Source: Candidatus Babelota bacterium (GTDB taxonomy: Bacteria > Babelota > Babeliae > Babelales > RVW-14). Taken from it: a stretch of 64,000 bases of DNA. The position numbers were made by a program, and so were the translations under genes. The number at the start of each line of letters is the position of its first letter. Position 1 is the first letter of the stretch. The DNA lies in NCBI GenBank assembly GCA_013289515.1, contig JABCZU010000002.1, positions 1 through 64,000 on the forward strand, in the 5' to 3' direction. The notes under the pieces are model-generated. The model was given only the letters and a program-made list of their open reading frames with translations, was not told the origin of the DNA and ran no database searches. This document shows, one piece after another, positions 28,715 through 36,927 of this stretch.

Positions 28715-28778
28715 CCAAGTGGTAAGGCAGTGGTCTGCAAAACCGCGATCCCCGGTTCGATTCCGGGTGCCGCCTCCA
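28705..28778 (+). tRNA. tRNA-Cys (GCA)
   Basis: Full cloverleaf: acceptor GGCGGCA paired with TGCCGCC, anticodon loop CTGCAAA (anticodon GCA, with A36-A37-A38), GGTTCGATTCC T arm, and encoded CCA. The first ten bases are shared with the end of miaB. Confidence 0.97.
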
Positions 28779-28779
28779 T

Positions 28780-28990
28780 ACTTCGCTCCTGCGGGCTACG
28801 CCTGGCGCAGCCAGAGCCAGCGCAGCCCTTTCTCTTATCCTTGAAAATAAACGATAGCAGTATGTGCCGGGGTGGCGGAATCGGTAGACGCAAGGGACTT
28901 AAAATCCCTCGGGCCAAAAGCCCGTGCCGGTTCGAGTCCGGCCCTCGGCACCAGTCTTCGCTCACGTTGTGAGCTACGCCTGGCTCGGCC
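28780..28990 (+). repeat. Related GCTACGCCTGGC repeats after each tRNA
   Basis: Just after tRNA-Cys (28782-28806) and again after tRNA-Leu (28956-28984) there is CTTCGCTC, a variable middle, then GCTACGCCTGGC. Each copy lies within a few bases of the CCA end. They may be read-through spacer duplicates or a repeat that targets tRNA 3' ends. Confidence 0.6.
28866..28953 (+). tRNA. tRNA-Leu (TAA)
   Basis: 88 nt class II tRNA with a long variable arm (CTCGGGCC AAAA GCCCG). Acceptor GCCGGGG pairs with CCTCGGC; anticodon loop CTTAAAA gives TAA and keeps A36-A37-A38; GGTTCGAGTCC T arm; encoded CCA. Confidence 0.97.
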
Positions 28991-29035
28991 ATACTTCTTT
29001 TTTAATTTTTCGTCCAACTGACCCTGACGCAGCTT

Positions 29036-29063
29036 GCCCTTCGTAGCTTTAGCGTAGTAGGGC
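29036..29063. repeat. REP-like hairpin
   Basis: GCCCT at 29036 and AGGGC at 29059-29063 frame CGTAGC...GCGTAG, giving a partly paired 28-base palindrome in the 290-bp gap before the HU gene. Its antisense reading gives the YYAKATKG peptide often seen as a false gene. Confidence 0.5.
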
Positions 29064-29245
29064 CAGTTTCCATATAATTCTCCTTCTCCCAATCATCATT
29101 AAATCATAAAAATTTTACCGATAAGACTTGACAAAACTTAATAGATGAACAATTCTGTGAATGGACAATGTGGCCTTACCTCCAGAAGCGTGTGTTATAA
29201 ACGAATTGGTTGTAAGATTTTTGTGTTTTGGTTGAGGAGATTTTT

Positions 29246-29518
29246 ATGAACAAGGCAGCGTTAATCGAGCATATGGCAAAAGAGACAAAATTGCCTAAAA
29301 CTGCTTGTAAGAATGCGGTTGAATCATTTATCAGAGCTGTCGAAGGTACGCTCAAAAAAGGCAAATCGGTGGTCCTTACCGGTTTTGGTACCTTCACAGT
29401 AATGAAAAGAAAAGAGCGCGTGGGGATTAACCCAGCGACAGGTAACAAGATGAAGATACCTGCAAAACGTGTTCCTAAATTCAAACCAGGAAAAAGACTT
29501 AAAGACCTTGTTTCCTAA
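29246..29518 (+). CDS. HU-family DNA-binding protein
   Basis: 90 residues, the normal HU size. ATG at 29246 with GAGGAG seven bases upstream. A histone-like dimer that bends DNA. Seen: MNKAALIEHMAKET helix, GTLKKGKSVVLTGFGTFTV strand region with the G-F-G-x-F core, and the arm GINPATGNKMKIPAKRVPKF carrying the R-NP-x-TG motif and intercalating Pro. C-terminal FKPGKRLKDLV is typical. A strong terminator follows. HU versus IHF cannot be settled, but a single generic HU is most likely. Confidence 0.96.
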   Translation: MNKAALIEHMAKETKLPKTACKNAVESFIRAVEGTLKKGKSVVLTGFGTFTVMKRKERVGINPATGNKMKIPAKRVPKFKPGKRLKDLVS

Positions 29519-29561
29519 ACCGTTATAGTTTATAAGCAGGCTTTATTGTTATGCTTAAATC

Positions 29562-29601
29562 AAGAGGCAGGATACTCCTTACCGGGTGTCCTGCCTCTTT
29601 T
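29562..29601 (+). terminator. Rho-independent terminator after the HU gene
   Basis: Perfect 11-bp stem AAGAGGCAGGA / TCCTGCCTCTT, extended by three more pairs, with a short loop and ending in TTTT, 43 bases after the HU stop. Confidence 0.9.
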
Positions 29602-29697
29602 GCTATTCTCTAGCAGTCCACAGCACGGGCGTGATACCATACCCAATAGTATTTATACTGATACATTGTTATTTTAATGGTAAGGAAGGGATAGGCT

Positions 29698-30096
29698 ATG
29701 TCCGTTACTGAGAATATTTGGGCGTTGGTTGATCGTGTAAAGTCATTTTGGGCTACATTTGACGTTAAGCAGTGGGCCCAGGGAATCGGAGGTTCGTCAG
29801 CTGAAGCAATTGAAGCAGCGGTCTATTTTGCCCTCAGTTTTAGCATTGGCTTTCTCTTTAAAAAGTACTGCAAATTTGTTGTTGTCTGCCTTGTGGTGAC
29901 AGCCTGCCTGATTAAAATTGGTGAGTACAACCAATTTTTGACTATTGATTGGGCTGCTATAAAAACCTGCCTTGGCCTTACGCCAGATACCGACCTGAAC
30001 ACATTGATGAATCACGGATGTGATTGGATAAAAAATAATGTGGTGCTGTTTGTTGCGATAATTATTGGTTTTTTAGTTGGCTACAAATTGGGATAG
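29698..30096 (+). CDS. FUN14-like small membrane protein
   Basis: 132 residues from ATG at 29698, preceded by AAGGAAGGG. Hydrophobic parts at about 42-76 (FALSFSIGFLFKKYCKFVVV and following) and 112-131 (VVLFVAIIIGFLVGYKLG). The order G-F-x-x-K-K-x-x-K followed by a helix and a short TIDWAAIK strand resembles the FUN14 family, whose eukaryotic members sit in the mitochondrial outer membrane and whose bacterial members are unstudied. The similarity is modest. It precedes the pilus-type ATPase gene by nine bases, so they may be co-transcribed. Confidence 0.6.
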   Translation: MSVTENIWALVDRVKSFWATFDVKQWAQGIGGSSAEAIEAAVYFALSFSIGFLFKKYCKFVVVCLVVTACLIKIGEYNQFLTIDWAAIKTCLGLTPDTDLNTLMNHGCDWIKNNVVLFVAIIIGFLVGYKLG

Positions 30097-30105
30097 TATT
30101 TGCTC

Positions 30106-31323
30106 ATGGGAGATATGGGAGAAGGGGCACGCTACCAGCTTTTAAGTAATGAAGAAAAGTTGAAGCGTGGCATTTACCAGGATGCCATTATCAGTCTGGT
30201 CGACAGCCTTCTGTACGATGCTGTTGATAGGCGTGCATCCGATATTCACCTACAGCCACATGAGCAGAGTGTCTTAGTGCGCTATCGCATTGATGGTGTT
30301 TTATATGACCATCACATGATTGCTGCCGACAAGGTTCCCTTAGTCGTATCCCGTTTAAAGATCTTGGCAAATCTTGATATTGCTCAAAGACGCCTACCAC
30401 AGGATGGCAGGTTTAAAATGGTGCTTGGCAATAATGAAAACAATGAGCTATCTCAGACTATTATTGATTTTCGTGTAGCAACTTTTCCGGCGCTTCATGG
30501 CGAGAAAGTTGTTGTTCGAATTCTTGACCGCTCCCTACAATTTTTTACCCTCCAGACACTTGGCATGCAGCAAACTATGCTGGATGATTTGTTAGGCCTC
30601 GTGCAGCGGCCCAACGGCCTTTTTTTAGTCACTGGCCCGACGGGATGTGGTAAGACGACCATGCTCTATGCACTTATCAATGCTCTTAACAGCTCAGGCA
30701 AAAATATTGTTACGATTGAAGATCCGATAGAATACGAACTAAAAGGCATTACGCAAAGCCAGGTAAACACGAAGGCCGGCTTTACCTTTGAAAATGGCCT
30801 GCGTGCAATTTTACGCCAAGATCCTGACATTATTATGGTTGGGGAAATTCGTGATAAGCAGACCGCTCAAATTGCCATAGAGGCTGCGCTTACCGGCCAC
30901 CTGGTGCTCAGCACCTTGCATACCAGCGATGCTCCCGGCGCAATAGCTCGTTTGCTTGAAATGGGCATAGAGCCATTCCTCATTAACGCTACGCTTAACG
31001 GTGTGCTAGCCCAGCGCTTGGCACGTCGCCTGTGCAATACGTGTAAGCTGGCACAGGAGGTTATTGGTCAGCCGTCGTCGTATTATCCTCGCGGCTGTCC
31101 AAGCTGTATGCACATTGGCTACATCGGCCGCATTGGCCTTTTTGAGCTCCTGGTCATGAATGATGAGATGCGCTTGCTTGTAACGTCTAAGACTGATGCG
31201 GCTACGTTACAAAGTAAGGCAAGGGCATGCGGTATGGAGAGTCTTATTGATGATGGTTCTCATAAGGTCAAGGCTGGTATAACGTCGCTGGAAGAAGTTA
31301 TGCTATTAAGTAATCAAAAATAA
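30106..31323 (+). CDS. GspE/PilB-type secretion or pilus assembly ATPase
   Basis: 405 residues from ATG at 30106 (TTG at 30100 and ATG at 30115 are also possible). A hexameric ATPase that drives type II secretion or type IV pilus assembly. Seen: RRASDIHLQPHEQ and VRYRIDGVLYD of the N2E domain, P-loop GPTGCGKTTM, TIEDPIEYELKGITQSQVN (Asp box), GEIRDKQTAQIAIEAALTGH (Walker B), LSTLHTSDAPGAIARLLEMG (His box). Near the C-terminus, CNTCK and CPSCMHIGYIGRIGLFELL form the Cys4 zinc element. It lacks the N-terminal MshEN domain of many PilB proteins. No pilin or other pilus genes are in the window. Confidence 0.93.
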   Translation: MGDMGEGARYQLLSNEEKLKRGIYQDAIISLVDSLLYDAVDRRASDIHLQPHEQSVLVRYRIDGVLYDHHMIAADKVPLVVSRLKILANLDIAQRRLPQDGRFKMVLGNNENNELSQTIIDFRVATFPALHGEKVVVRILDRSLQFFTLQTLGMQQTMLDDLLGLVQRPNGLFLVTGPTGCGKTTMLYALINALNSSGKNIVTIEDPIEYELKGITQSQVNTKAGFTFENGLRAILRQDPDIIMVGEIRDKQTAQIAIEAALTGHLVLSTLHTSDAPGAIARLLEMGIEPFLINATLNGVLAQRLARRLCNTCKLAQEVIGQPSSYYPRGCPSCMHIGYIGRIGLFELLVMNDEMRLLVTSKTDAATLQSKARACGMESLIDDGSHKVKAGITSLEEVMLLSNQK

Positions 31324-31341
31324 AAGATCAGGGGAGTTGCG

Positions 31342-33939
31342 ATGAATAAAAAAGTGTTAATACTACTTACAACCTCGGCATTGGTCATGGGAAGTCAACA
31401 GCCGTTAAAGGCATTTAGCTGGGGTGACCTTAGTCCTAGTCACTGGGGTTCAGATATTAAAAGTATTGCCACAGATATGGGAAATGCGATTAAAACCGTT
31501 GCGACCGACACTGCTAATACGGTTGCTAGTACGGCTGTAGCTTTTGGTGATGCCGTAAAAACAACAGCAACGGACACCTTTAAAGATCCAAGCAAGCTTT
31601 TAGGTGATATTGCCGATGACACAAAGGTGGCTACAGAGGTTGTAAATACTGCCGTCAACACGACTATTGCCACAGCGACAGCACCCCTAGTCGCCGTTAC
31701 CACTGATATTCCAATTGCAAATACGCTTGTGAGCAATACGGTGCAAGGGACCGAAGACATTGCCGATGCGCAAGCTGCTCACGTTGGTCTAGATGAGCTA
31801 CACACCATTGCGACAGTTGGTAATGATATTGTTACAGGTAAAGGTATAGGAACCATAGCAAATGACAGTTTAAGTGGGGCACAAACGGTGATTAGCCAGG
31901 CAAGTGGCAATACGGTTCAAAAGGCTATGGTTGATGCTACGACCAAGATGGCTACCAGTGACACAGAGGCGATTGTTCCTGGCACTGCCGGCAAGGTGAT
32001 TGGCGGTGCCCTAGGCGGTGGTGTAAAGGTAGCTGGCACTGTCGCGCTCACAGACATTCCATCCTTGTATGCCAATCAGGCCAATATGGGCCTGGGTGGC
32101 ATAAAGGATCTTGTGAATAATCCAGATGAAGTGGTAACAGAAGCAAAGGCTATAGGAACAGCTGAAGCAGCTCCGGTACACGTGGCTAAAGATATAGCTA
32201 CCGGTAAAAGCGCGGGTCAAGTGGCACGTGATACCGGTGCTATAGTCACAGATTATGTAGCAGCAATTCCTCAAGCTACTACAGTGGCCAATAGTGAAAT
32301 AGATGCCATTAAGACTGCTGCAACGGGACCATCAGTTATGCGAGATTCAGCGCAAGAGCTCATTGCTGGCACTAAAGATGTATTTAGTGGTAACATTAAA
32401 GGCTTTGGCAAAGGCGTTGGTGAGATCGCTGAAAGCGAAGGCGATTTTCTCACCGCAGGTTTTGTAAGTGCCACTAAAGATTCAATTACTAGCGGAAGCC
32501 TCGATCCTATCAAGCAGCACGGAATGGATATTGGTACTGAAGCCCAGAATATCATGGGCCTTCCTCAGCCGGTTATAAATGCCATTCTTAGCAAAACTGC
32601 TGTACAGCAAGAGCAAAATCAGGTGATTGGTGATGCGGTATCAACTGCCATAACAGCATACACTGGAGTAGGCGGCTCACTTGGTGCAACGCCAAAACCT
32701 ATTGCTACGGCAATAGCGCCTAATGGTTTGTATGTTGCCACAGGACTGGATAATAGCACGCTCATGATGCTTAAATCGTCAGTCAATGTGTTAAAAATTA
32801 AGCCCGGCGATCCAAAGCCAACGATGGCACCAGTCGGTACCACCGTAACGCTTGACGGTGCTCCTGCCACGGCAGCCTCGATTACCTGGTCGCCAGATAG
32901 CGCTTTTTTTGCTGTGGTATCTGCCGATCCAGTCGCCCTTGAGGTCTATTCGTTTGATGGCACTAATGCGCCAACCAAAGTTGAAGCATCATTGACGTGG
33001 GGGTTGCATGGTCCATCAGCCGTTGCTTGGCATCCTAAGGGCGGGTATATTGCGGTGGGTAATGCGGGCAATAACAGCATACAATTATTTGGGTTTAGTA
33101 CCACTGAAGGCGTATCCATGGTGAAGCCGTTAGGCACGTCTGTGTTTACAAGGACCGGTGCCAGTGGTCTAGGCATTCTTGCCTGGTCACCCGACGGCAA
33201 CTATTGTGCTGTTGTTGACCAGGTCCATGCAATTTTACAGGCCTATGCATTTTCTGCTGGTAAGCTCACACTGGTAGGTGGTGATGCCGGTGCCGGCCAC
33301 GATGCTCATGCAATCTTTTGGACGCCAGATGACAAGTATATTACGATTGCCACCAGTGCAAATCCACCGGCAACAAAAACATTCTACTTTAATGGTAAGA
33401 CTACACCGGTTGCAGTCGGTGCGAAAAAAACTGTCGCTGGCACAACGAGTGCGGTGCCAAAAGTTGCTACGGGCATAACGCCAACTCCTGCCACTACAAG
33501 TACAAGACCAGCCGTTGTTGTAAGTCAGCCAGCTCCTCATCTGACTGGTGCAGTAGTGCCCGTGCATGTTCAGGCGCCAGTTCCTCAAACGCAAACGGTG
33601 CACCCAGTGCCGGCTGTTGTACCAAACAAGAACGCGATGGGGAAGAAGACAGAGCCAGCACACGTTATTGCTAAGCGTGCTACGGCTGGTGTTGTGCATA
33701 AAAAAGCTCAGCCTGTTGCCAAGGTAAGCAATAAACAGATTGTTGTTAAAAAGGTTGGTAAGAAGCAGCCGATTGTTCCGGCCAGCAAAAAGCCCGTTTT
33801 TCAGCAGATAAAACAGGCGACGCCGACGGCGGGCAAGCAGGCTAGACAAAGTCAACGCATTGGTGCGGTTGAGGGCAAAAAGCCAGCTGTGATTAAAAAG
33901 TCGGTTCAACCAACGGTCGAGATTGAGCATGAAGCATAG
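31342..33939 (+). CDS. Large exported protein: 11-mer helical repeats plus beta-propeller
   Basis: 865 residues; ATG at 31342 with GGGGAG upstream. Signal peptide to about residue 24. Residues 38-85 have an 11-residue rhythm (IKSIATDMGNA, IKTVATDTANT, then VKTTATDTFKD), the pattern of surface-lying amphipathic helices. A long Ala/Thr/Val-rich region follows. From about 450 to 700 is a beta-propeller with blade motifs ITWSPDSAFFAVV, VAWHPKGGYIAVG, LAWSPDGNYCAVV and IFWTPDDKYITIA. The last 160 residues are basic and rich in Pro, Val and Lys. The propeller is related to the long protein at 61911. No enzyme motif; a host-surface or scaffold role is inference. Its stop is two bases from the convergent M23 gene. 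Confidence 0.85.
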   Translation: MNKKVLILLTTSALVMGSQQPLKAFSWGDLSPSHWGSDIKSIATDMGNAIKTVATDTANTVASTAVAFGDAVKTTATDTFKDPSKLLGDIADDTKVATEVVNTAVNTTIATATAPLVAVTTDIPIANTLVSNTVQGTEDIADAQAAHVGLDELHTIATVGNDIVTGKGIGTIANDSLSGAQTVISQASGNTVQKAMVDATTKMATSDTEAIVPGTAGKVIGGALGGGVKVAGTVALTDIPSLYANQANMGLGGIKDLVNNPDEVVTEAKAIGTAEAAPVHVAKDIATGKSAGQVARDTGAIVTDYVAAIPQATTVANSEIDAIKTAATGPSVMRDSAQELIAGTKDVFSGNIKGFGKGVGEIAESEGDFLTAGFVSATKDSITSGSLDPIKQHGMDIGTEAQNIMGLPQPVINAILSKTAVQQEQNQVIGDAVSTAITAYTGVGGSLGATPKPIATAIAPNGLYVATGLDNSTLMMLKSSVNVLKIKPGDPKPTMAPVGTTVTLDGAPATAASITWSPDSAFFAVVSADPVALEVYSFDGTNAPTKVEASLTWGLHGPSAVAWHPKGGYIAVGNAGNNSIQLFGFSTTEGVSMVKPLGTSVFTRTGASGLGILAWSPDGNYCAVVDQVHAILQAYAFSAGKLTLVGGDAGAGHDAHAIFWTPDDKYITIATSANPPATKTFYFNGKTTPVAVGAKKTVAGTTSAVPKVATGITPTPATTSTRPAVVVSQPAPHLTGAVVPVHVQAPVPQTQTVHPVPAVVPNKNAMGKKTEPAHVIAKRATAGVVHKKAQPVAKVSNKQIVVKKVGKKQPIVPASKKPVFQQIKQATPTAGKQARQSQRIGAVEGKKPAVIKKSVQPTVEIEHEA

Positions 33940-33941
33940 CC

Positions 33942-35144
33942 TCAATAAACCTTGCTTAACCATTCAAGGGGATCGACGGAGACATTGTTAACCAAGAGCT
34001 CCCAGTGCAGATGATAACCAGATGCGTAGCCCGTTTTGCCTACACGGCCGAGCGGGCTACCTTTTTTTATGGTCTCGCCAACATTGATGTCAGCAAAATC
34101 TTCAAGATGGGCGTAGAGGGTAAAGACGCCAAGGCCGTGGTCAAGTACGACGGTATTGCCGCTAATGACAAAGCGATCCTTAATAATGACCTTACCATGT
34201 TGTGCTGCCCACGTGACACACTTAGGATGATTAATTAAATCAATTCCTTTGTGCATGTAGCGACCGCGTTCTGGTGTCATGCGAATTTCACCAAAGGGCG
34301 TTGTCATGCGTTGCACTTCTATGGGATATTCAAAAGGGCCGTTCCATAATTTATGTTTTGGTGACTCTTGTAGCCACTTTTGCATAGCCTCTTTCAAAAC
34401 TTTGCTATCAATGCCGGATTCTTTTTCTTGAGCCCATTTATCTGCATTAACATTAAAGCCCTTTTGTTTTTTAAACTCAAATGCCTTGACCTGCACGTTG
34501 GCATGGAGTGAGAGTTTATTTTTAACCGGATCTTCAATATCGGTGGTGATAATCTGTTCAAAGGGGCGCTCCTCAGCATCCACAGGAATGAAGCATTCAT
34601 AGAGCGTTGAGTCGGGTGACCCTGGATAGAATGAATAAGTCGTGGCAAATAGTTTAACTTCAGCGTGAGCAAGTTTTTTATTGGCCTGTAGTTTCATGTG
34701 CAACGTTTTGCCCTGATCCACCGTATAGTCGCTGTCTAAAAAGGTAGCGCGCAGCGGGGCGTTATCGACGATGAAGCGGTAGCTAGTCGTGGCATTATTG
34801 CTGTGATAACTGCTATCTACGGCATATACTTCCAGCGTATGCTGGCCATCAGGCAAGGTGGTTGTATCAATGGAAAAAGGCACATTGAACTGCCGCGCCT
34901 TAACTTTATTGCTGAGTAATTGGGTGCCATCAAGGGTGACGTTGACGGTTGAAATTTTATAATCGTTGTTGGCAATCAGTTCACAGGGGGTTTGCCGTGC
35001 ATAAAAACCGCCATCATCAATCCCTTTAAGGGTAACAATGGGCGGCTGGTGGTAGGTGAAATATTTAAAGAGCTTGGCTCCGCACCAGGCAAAAAAAAGT
35101 AAGCTGAGAACGCAAAAGAAGGGAATTTTAAGACGATTGATCAT
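33942..35144 (-). CDS. M23-family peptidase, membrane anchored
   Basis: 400 residues from ATG at 35144; an upstream TTG is less likely. N-terminal anchor IPFFCVLSLLFFAWCGAKLF. A beta-rich region follows (Ig-like, with LDGTQLLSNKVK and DGQHTLEVYAVD). The C-terminal M23 (LytM-like) domain has GRYMHKGIDL with the first zinc His and Asp, GNTVVLDHGLGVFTLYAHL, and HLHWELLVN with the H-x-H motif; all zinc and catalytic residues are present. Such enzymes cut peptide cross-links of peptidoglycan and help in cell division or separation. It fits cell-wall remodelling, and implies the organism still has some wall. Active form is likely. Confidence 0.93.
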   Translation of the reverse strand: MINRLKIPFFCVLSLLFFAWCGAKLFKYFTYHQPPIVTLKGIDDGGFYARQTPCELIANNDYKISTVNVTLDGTQLLSNKVKARQFNVPFSIDTTTLPDGQHTLEVYAVDSSYHSNNATTSYRFIVDNAPLRATFLDSDYTVDQGKTLHMKLQANKKLAHAEVKLFATTYSFYPGSPDSTLYECFIPVDAEERPFEQIITTDIEDPVKNKLSLHANVQVKAFEFKKQKGFNVNADKWAQEKESGIDSKVLKEAMQKWLQESPKHKLWNGPFEYPIEVQRMTTPFGEIRMTPERGRYMHKGIDLINHPKCVTWAAQHGKVIIKDRFVISGNTVVLDHGLGVFTLYAHLEDFADINVGETIKKGSPLGRVGKTGYASGYHLHWELLVNNVSVDPLEWLSKVY

Positions 35145-35189
35145 GGTAGCACATCGATGGTAAACTAGTAGAACTAATGAAAATATGCC

Positions 35190-35217
35190 TGGATCCTGAA
35201 ACAAGTTCAGGATGACA
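35190..35217 (-). repeat. 28-bp dispersed hairpin repeat, copy 2
   Basis: Opposite orientation to the copy at 1853; same 8-bp stem (ATCCTGAA / TTCAGGAT). It lies between the divergent M23 and uvrC genes. Confidence 0.85.
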
Positions 35218-35277
35218 AAATTAAACGCGCTTTCATAATAAAGTTTTTTTAAATTTCCGCAAATGGAAAAGATAGTT

Positions 35278-36924
35278 ATGCACCATCTTATTGCACAGGC
35301 TAAAGCATTGCCACCATGCCCCGGGGTCTATCTCTTTAAAGACCAGGACGGGCAAGTGCTCTATATTGGCAAAGCAAAGCACCTTAAAAAACGTTTGTCT
35401 CAGTATGTACAGCTGCTTGGCTCTGACCACAAAGTTGATACACTTTTTGCCCAGAGCCATACGATTGAGCATATCAAGACGGCTAATGAAGTAGAGGCGT
35501 TGCTGCTCGAGGCACGGCTCATTCAGAGTTACAAACCGCCCTGCAACGTGCTGTTAAAAAGTGGCAACCCGTTTCTGTATCTTCTCATTGCGCCCAGCAA
35601 GCCTGGGGGGCTGCCAACGATACAGCTGGTGCGCACGCAAAAACAGAAGGGTACCTACTTTGGGCCCTTTCTGGAAAAGGGTGCCGCACGCCGGGTGTAT
35701 GATTTTTTAATCAAGACGTTTAGGCTCAAGATTTGTGGCAAGAAAATGCCAAATGGCTGTCTCTATTATCATATGGGCATCTGCTCAGGCTCATGCCGCC
35801 CAGACTTTGACCAGGCCGCCTATCTTGAACGCTTGGAGCTTGCCAGGCAGGCGCTGCAACAGGGGCATAAAAAATTCTTATCGCACCTGAAGGAGCAGAT
35901 TGATGCAAGCAATAAACAACGTGCTTTTGAACAATCACGTCAATTACACCAGTACTACCAGGCATTTGAGCATGTCTTTGATGCGCTTGATTACAAGCAA
36001 TCAGGGATCAAGCCGCTGATTGATAAAGACATTTGGGTGCTGACTGAGGATAACACGGCGCTTTTTGTTTTGGGCGAGCGGCATAATGTGCTCAAAGAAA
36101 AGCGTGTCTTTTATTTTCCTCTGGCCCAGGTAGTCGACGCAGCGCTGCTTGAAGAGTACTTCTTAGGCTACTACCGCACCTTTGTACCACCAAGTACCAT
36201 TCTGATTAATACGCCGTTGGCAACTGATATGGCGGTCTACGAAGATTTTTTGCAGTCCTGGCACGCCAACAGGAACCATGACGGCGCTCGCCCTGAGGAG
36301 ATTGCGAAGCAATCGTCTCGAAGGGTCGAAGAAAATAACCGCTTAGATTACAAAATAACCATCCTTATCCCACAAACCGGCCACATGGCCGCACTCATGC
36401 GTCTTGCGCAGGTACAAGTCGCCCAGACGCTGTCCAAGCAGCAATCGCTAGCAGGGGCGCTCAAGCTTCTGTTCAAGCTTCCTCACCAGCCGCATACGAT
36501 TGATTGTTTTGATATTTCGCACAAGCAGGGCATGTTTATGGTTGGCTCCTGCGTGCGATTTGTTGATGGCAAGCCGGACAAGAACAACGTGCGGCGCTTT
36601 CATATTAAGACGGTTGAAGGGCAAAATGATTATGCTTCATTGCGCGAGATTGTCGCGCGGCGCTACCGGGATGTGCAGGATTTGCCCGATCTTATTTTGA
36701 TTGATGGTGGCAAGGGACAGTTGAATGCGGTTGTTGATCTTTTTCCGCAGGCAGAATTTGCAAGCCTTGCAAAGCGGGAGGAAACGGTTTTCTCCAAGCG
36801 ACTGCCGGCTGCGGGTAAAAAACTGGACCAAAAAAGCTACGCAGGACAAGTGTTAATTGCCCTGCGTGATTATGCGCATCATTTTGCGATTAGCTTTCAT
36901 AAGCAGATTGCGAAGATTGAGTGA
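35278..36924 (+). CDS. uvrC: Excinuclease ABC subunit C, short form with inserted repeat
   Basis: 548 residues from ATG at 35278, preceded by GGAAAAG; ATG at 35263 is possible. UvrC makes both cuts in nucleotide excision repair. The N-terminal GIY-YIG domain has GVYLFKDQDGQVLYIGKA and LKKRLSQY. Then the Cys region (ICGKKMPNGCLYYHMGICSG), a UVR-like helical part, and the RNase H-like domain: DCFDISHKQGMFMVGS, VRRFHIKT, LILIDGGKGQLNA and YAHHFAISFH hold the catalytic Asp and His. The protein stops just after that last motif, so the C-terminal helix-hairpin-helix pair (about 60-70 residues in others) is missing. At residues 336-352 the coding frame runs through a dispersed repeat (ARPEEIAKQSSRRVEE). 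Confidence 0.94.
   Translation: MHHLIAQAKALPPCPGVYLFKDQDGQVLYIGKAKHLKKRLSQYVQLLGSDHKVDTLFAQSHTIEHIKTANEVEALLLEARLIQSYKPPCNVLLKSGNPFLYLLIAPSKPGGLPTIQLVRTQKQKGTYFGPFLEKGAARRVYDFLIKTFRLKICGKKMPNGCLYYHMGICSGSCRPDFDQAAYLERLELARQALQQGHKKFLSHLKEQIDASNKQRAFEQSRQLHQYYQAFEHVFDALDYKQSGIKPLIDKDIWVLTEDNTALFVLGERHNVLKEKRVFYFPLAQVVDAALLEEYFLGYYRTFVPPSTILINTPLATDMAVYEDFLQSWHANRNHDGARPEEIAKQSSRRVEENNRLDYKITILIPQTGHMAALMRLAQVQVAQTLSKQQSLAGALKLLFKLPHQPHTIDCFDISHKQGMFMVGSCVRFVDGKPDKNNVRRFHIKTVEGQNDYASLREIVARRYRDVQDLPDLILIDGGKGQLNAVVDLFPQAEFASLAKREETVFSKRLPAAGKKLDQKSYAGQVLIALRDYAHHFAISFHKQIAKIE
36282..36331 (+). repeat. CGGCGCTCG-family repeat inserted in frame in uvrC
   Basis: CGGCGCTCGCCCTGAGGAG, then ATTGC-GAA-GCAATC, then GTCTCGAAGG. 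This is the same unit as the left part of the element at 56611-56655 (CGGCGCTCGTCCTGAGGAG and GTCTCGAAGG), with a different stem. It contributes about 16 codons between the Cys-region/UVR part and the RNase H domain of UvrC without breaking the frame. Confidence 0.88.
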
Positions 36925-36927
36925 TGG

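Noticed and set aside
28402-28992. Long minus-strand open frame across miaB end and both tRNAs
   Set aside because: It is antisense to miaB, tRNA-Cys and tRNA-Leu. The peptide pieces (PGIEPGIAVLQTTALPLGYAA-like and PDSNRHGLLARG-like) are the familiar false products of antisense tRNA genes.
29128-29156. TTGACA at 29128 as the HU promoter
   Set aside because: The -35 match is perfect but no good -10 box lies 16-18 bp downstream.
33235-33963. 242-codon minus-strand frame opposite the propeller gene
   Set aside because: No start context or domain; the plus strand has a signal peptide, blade repeats and good codon pattern.
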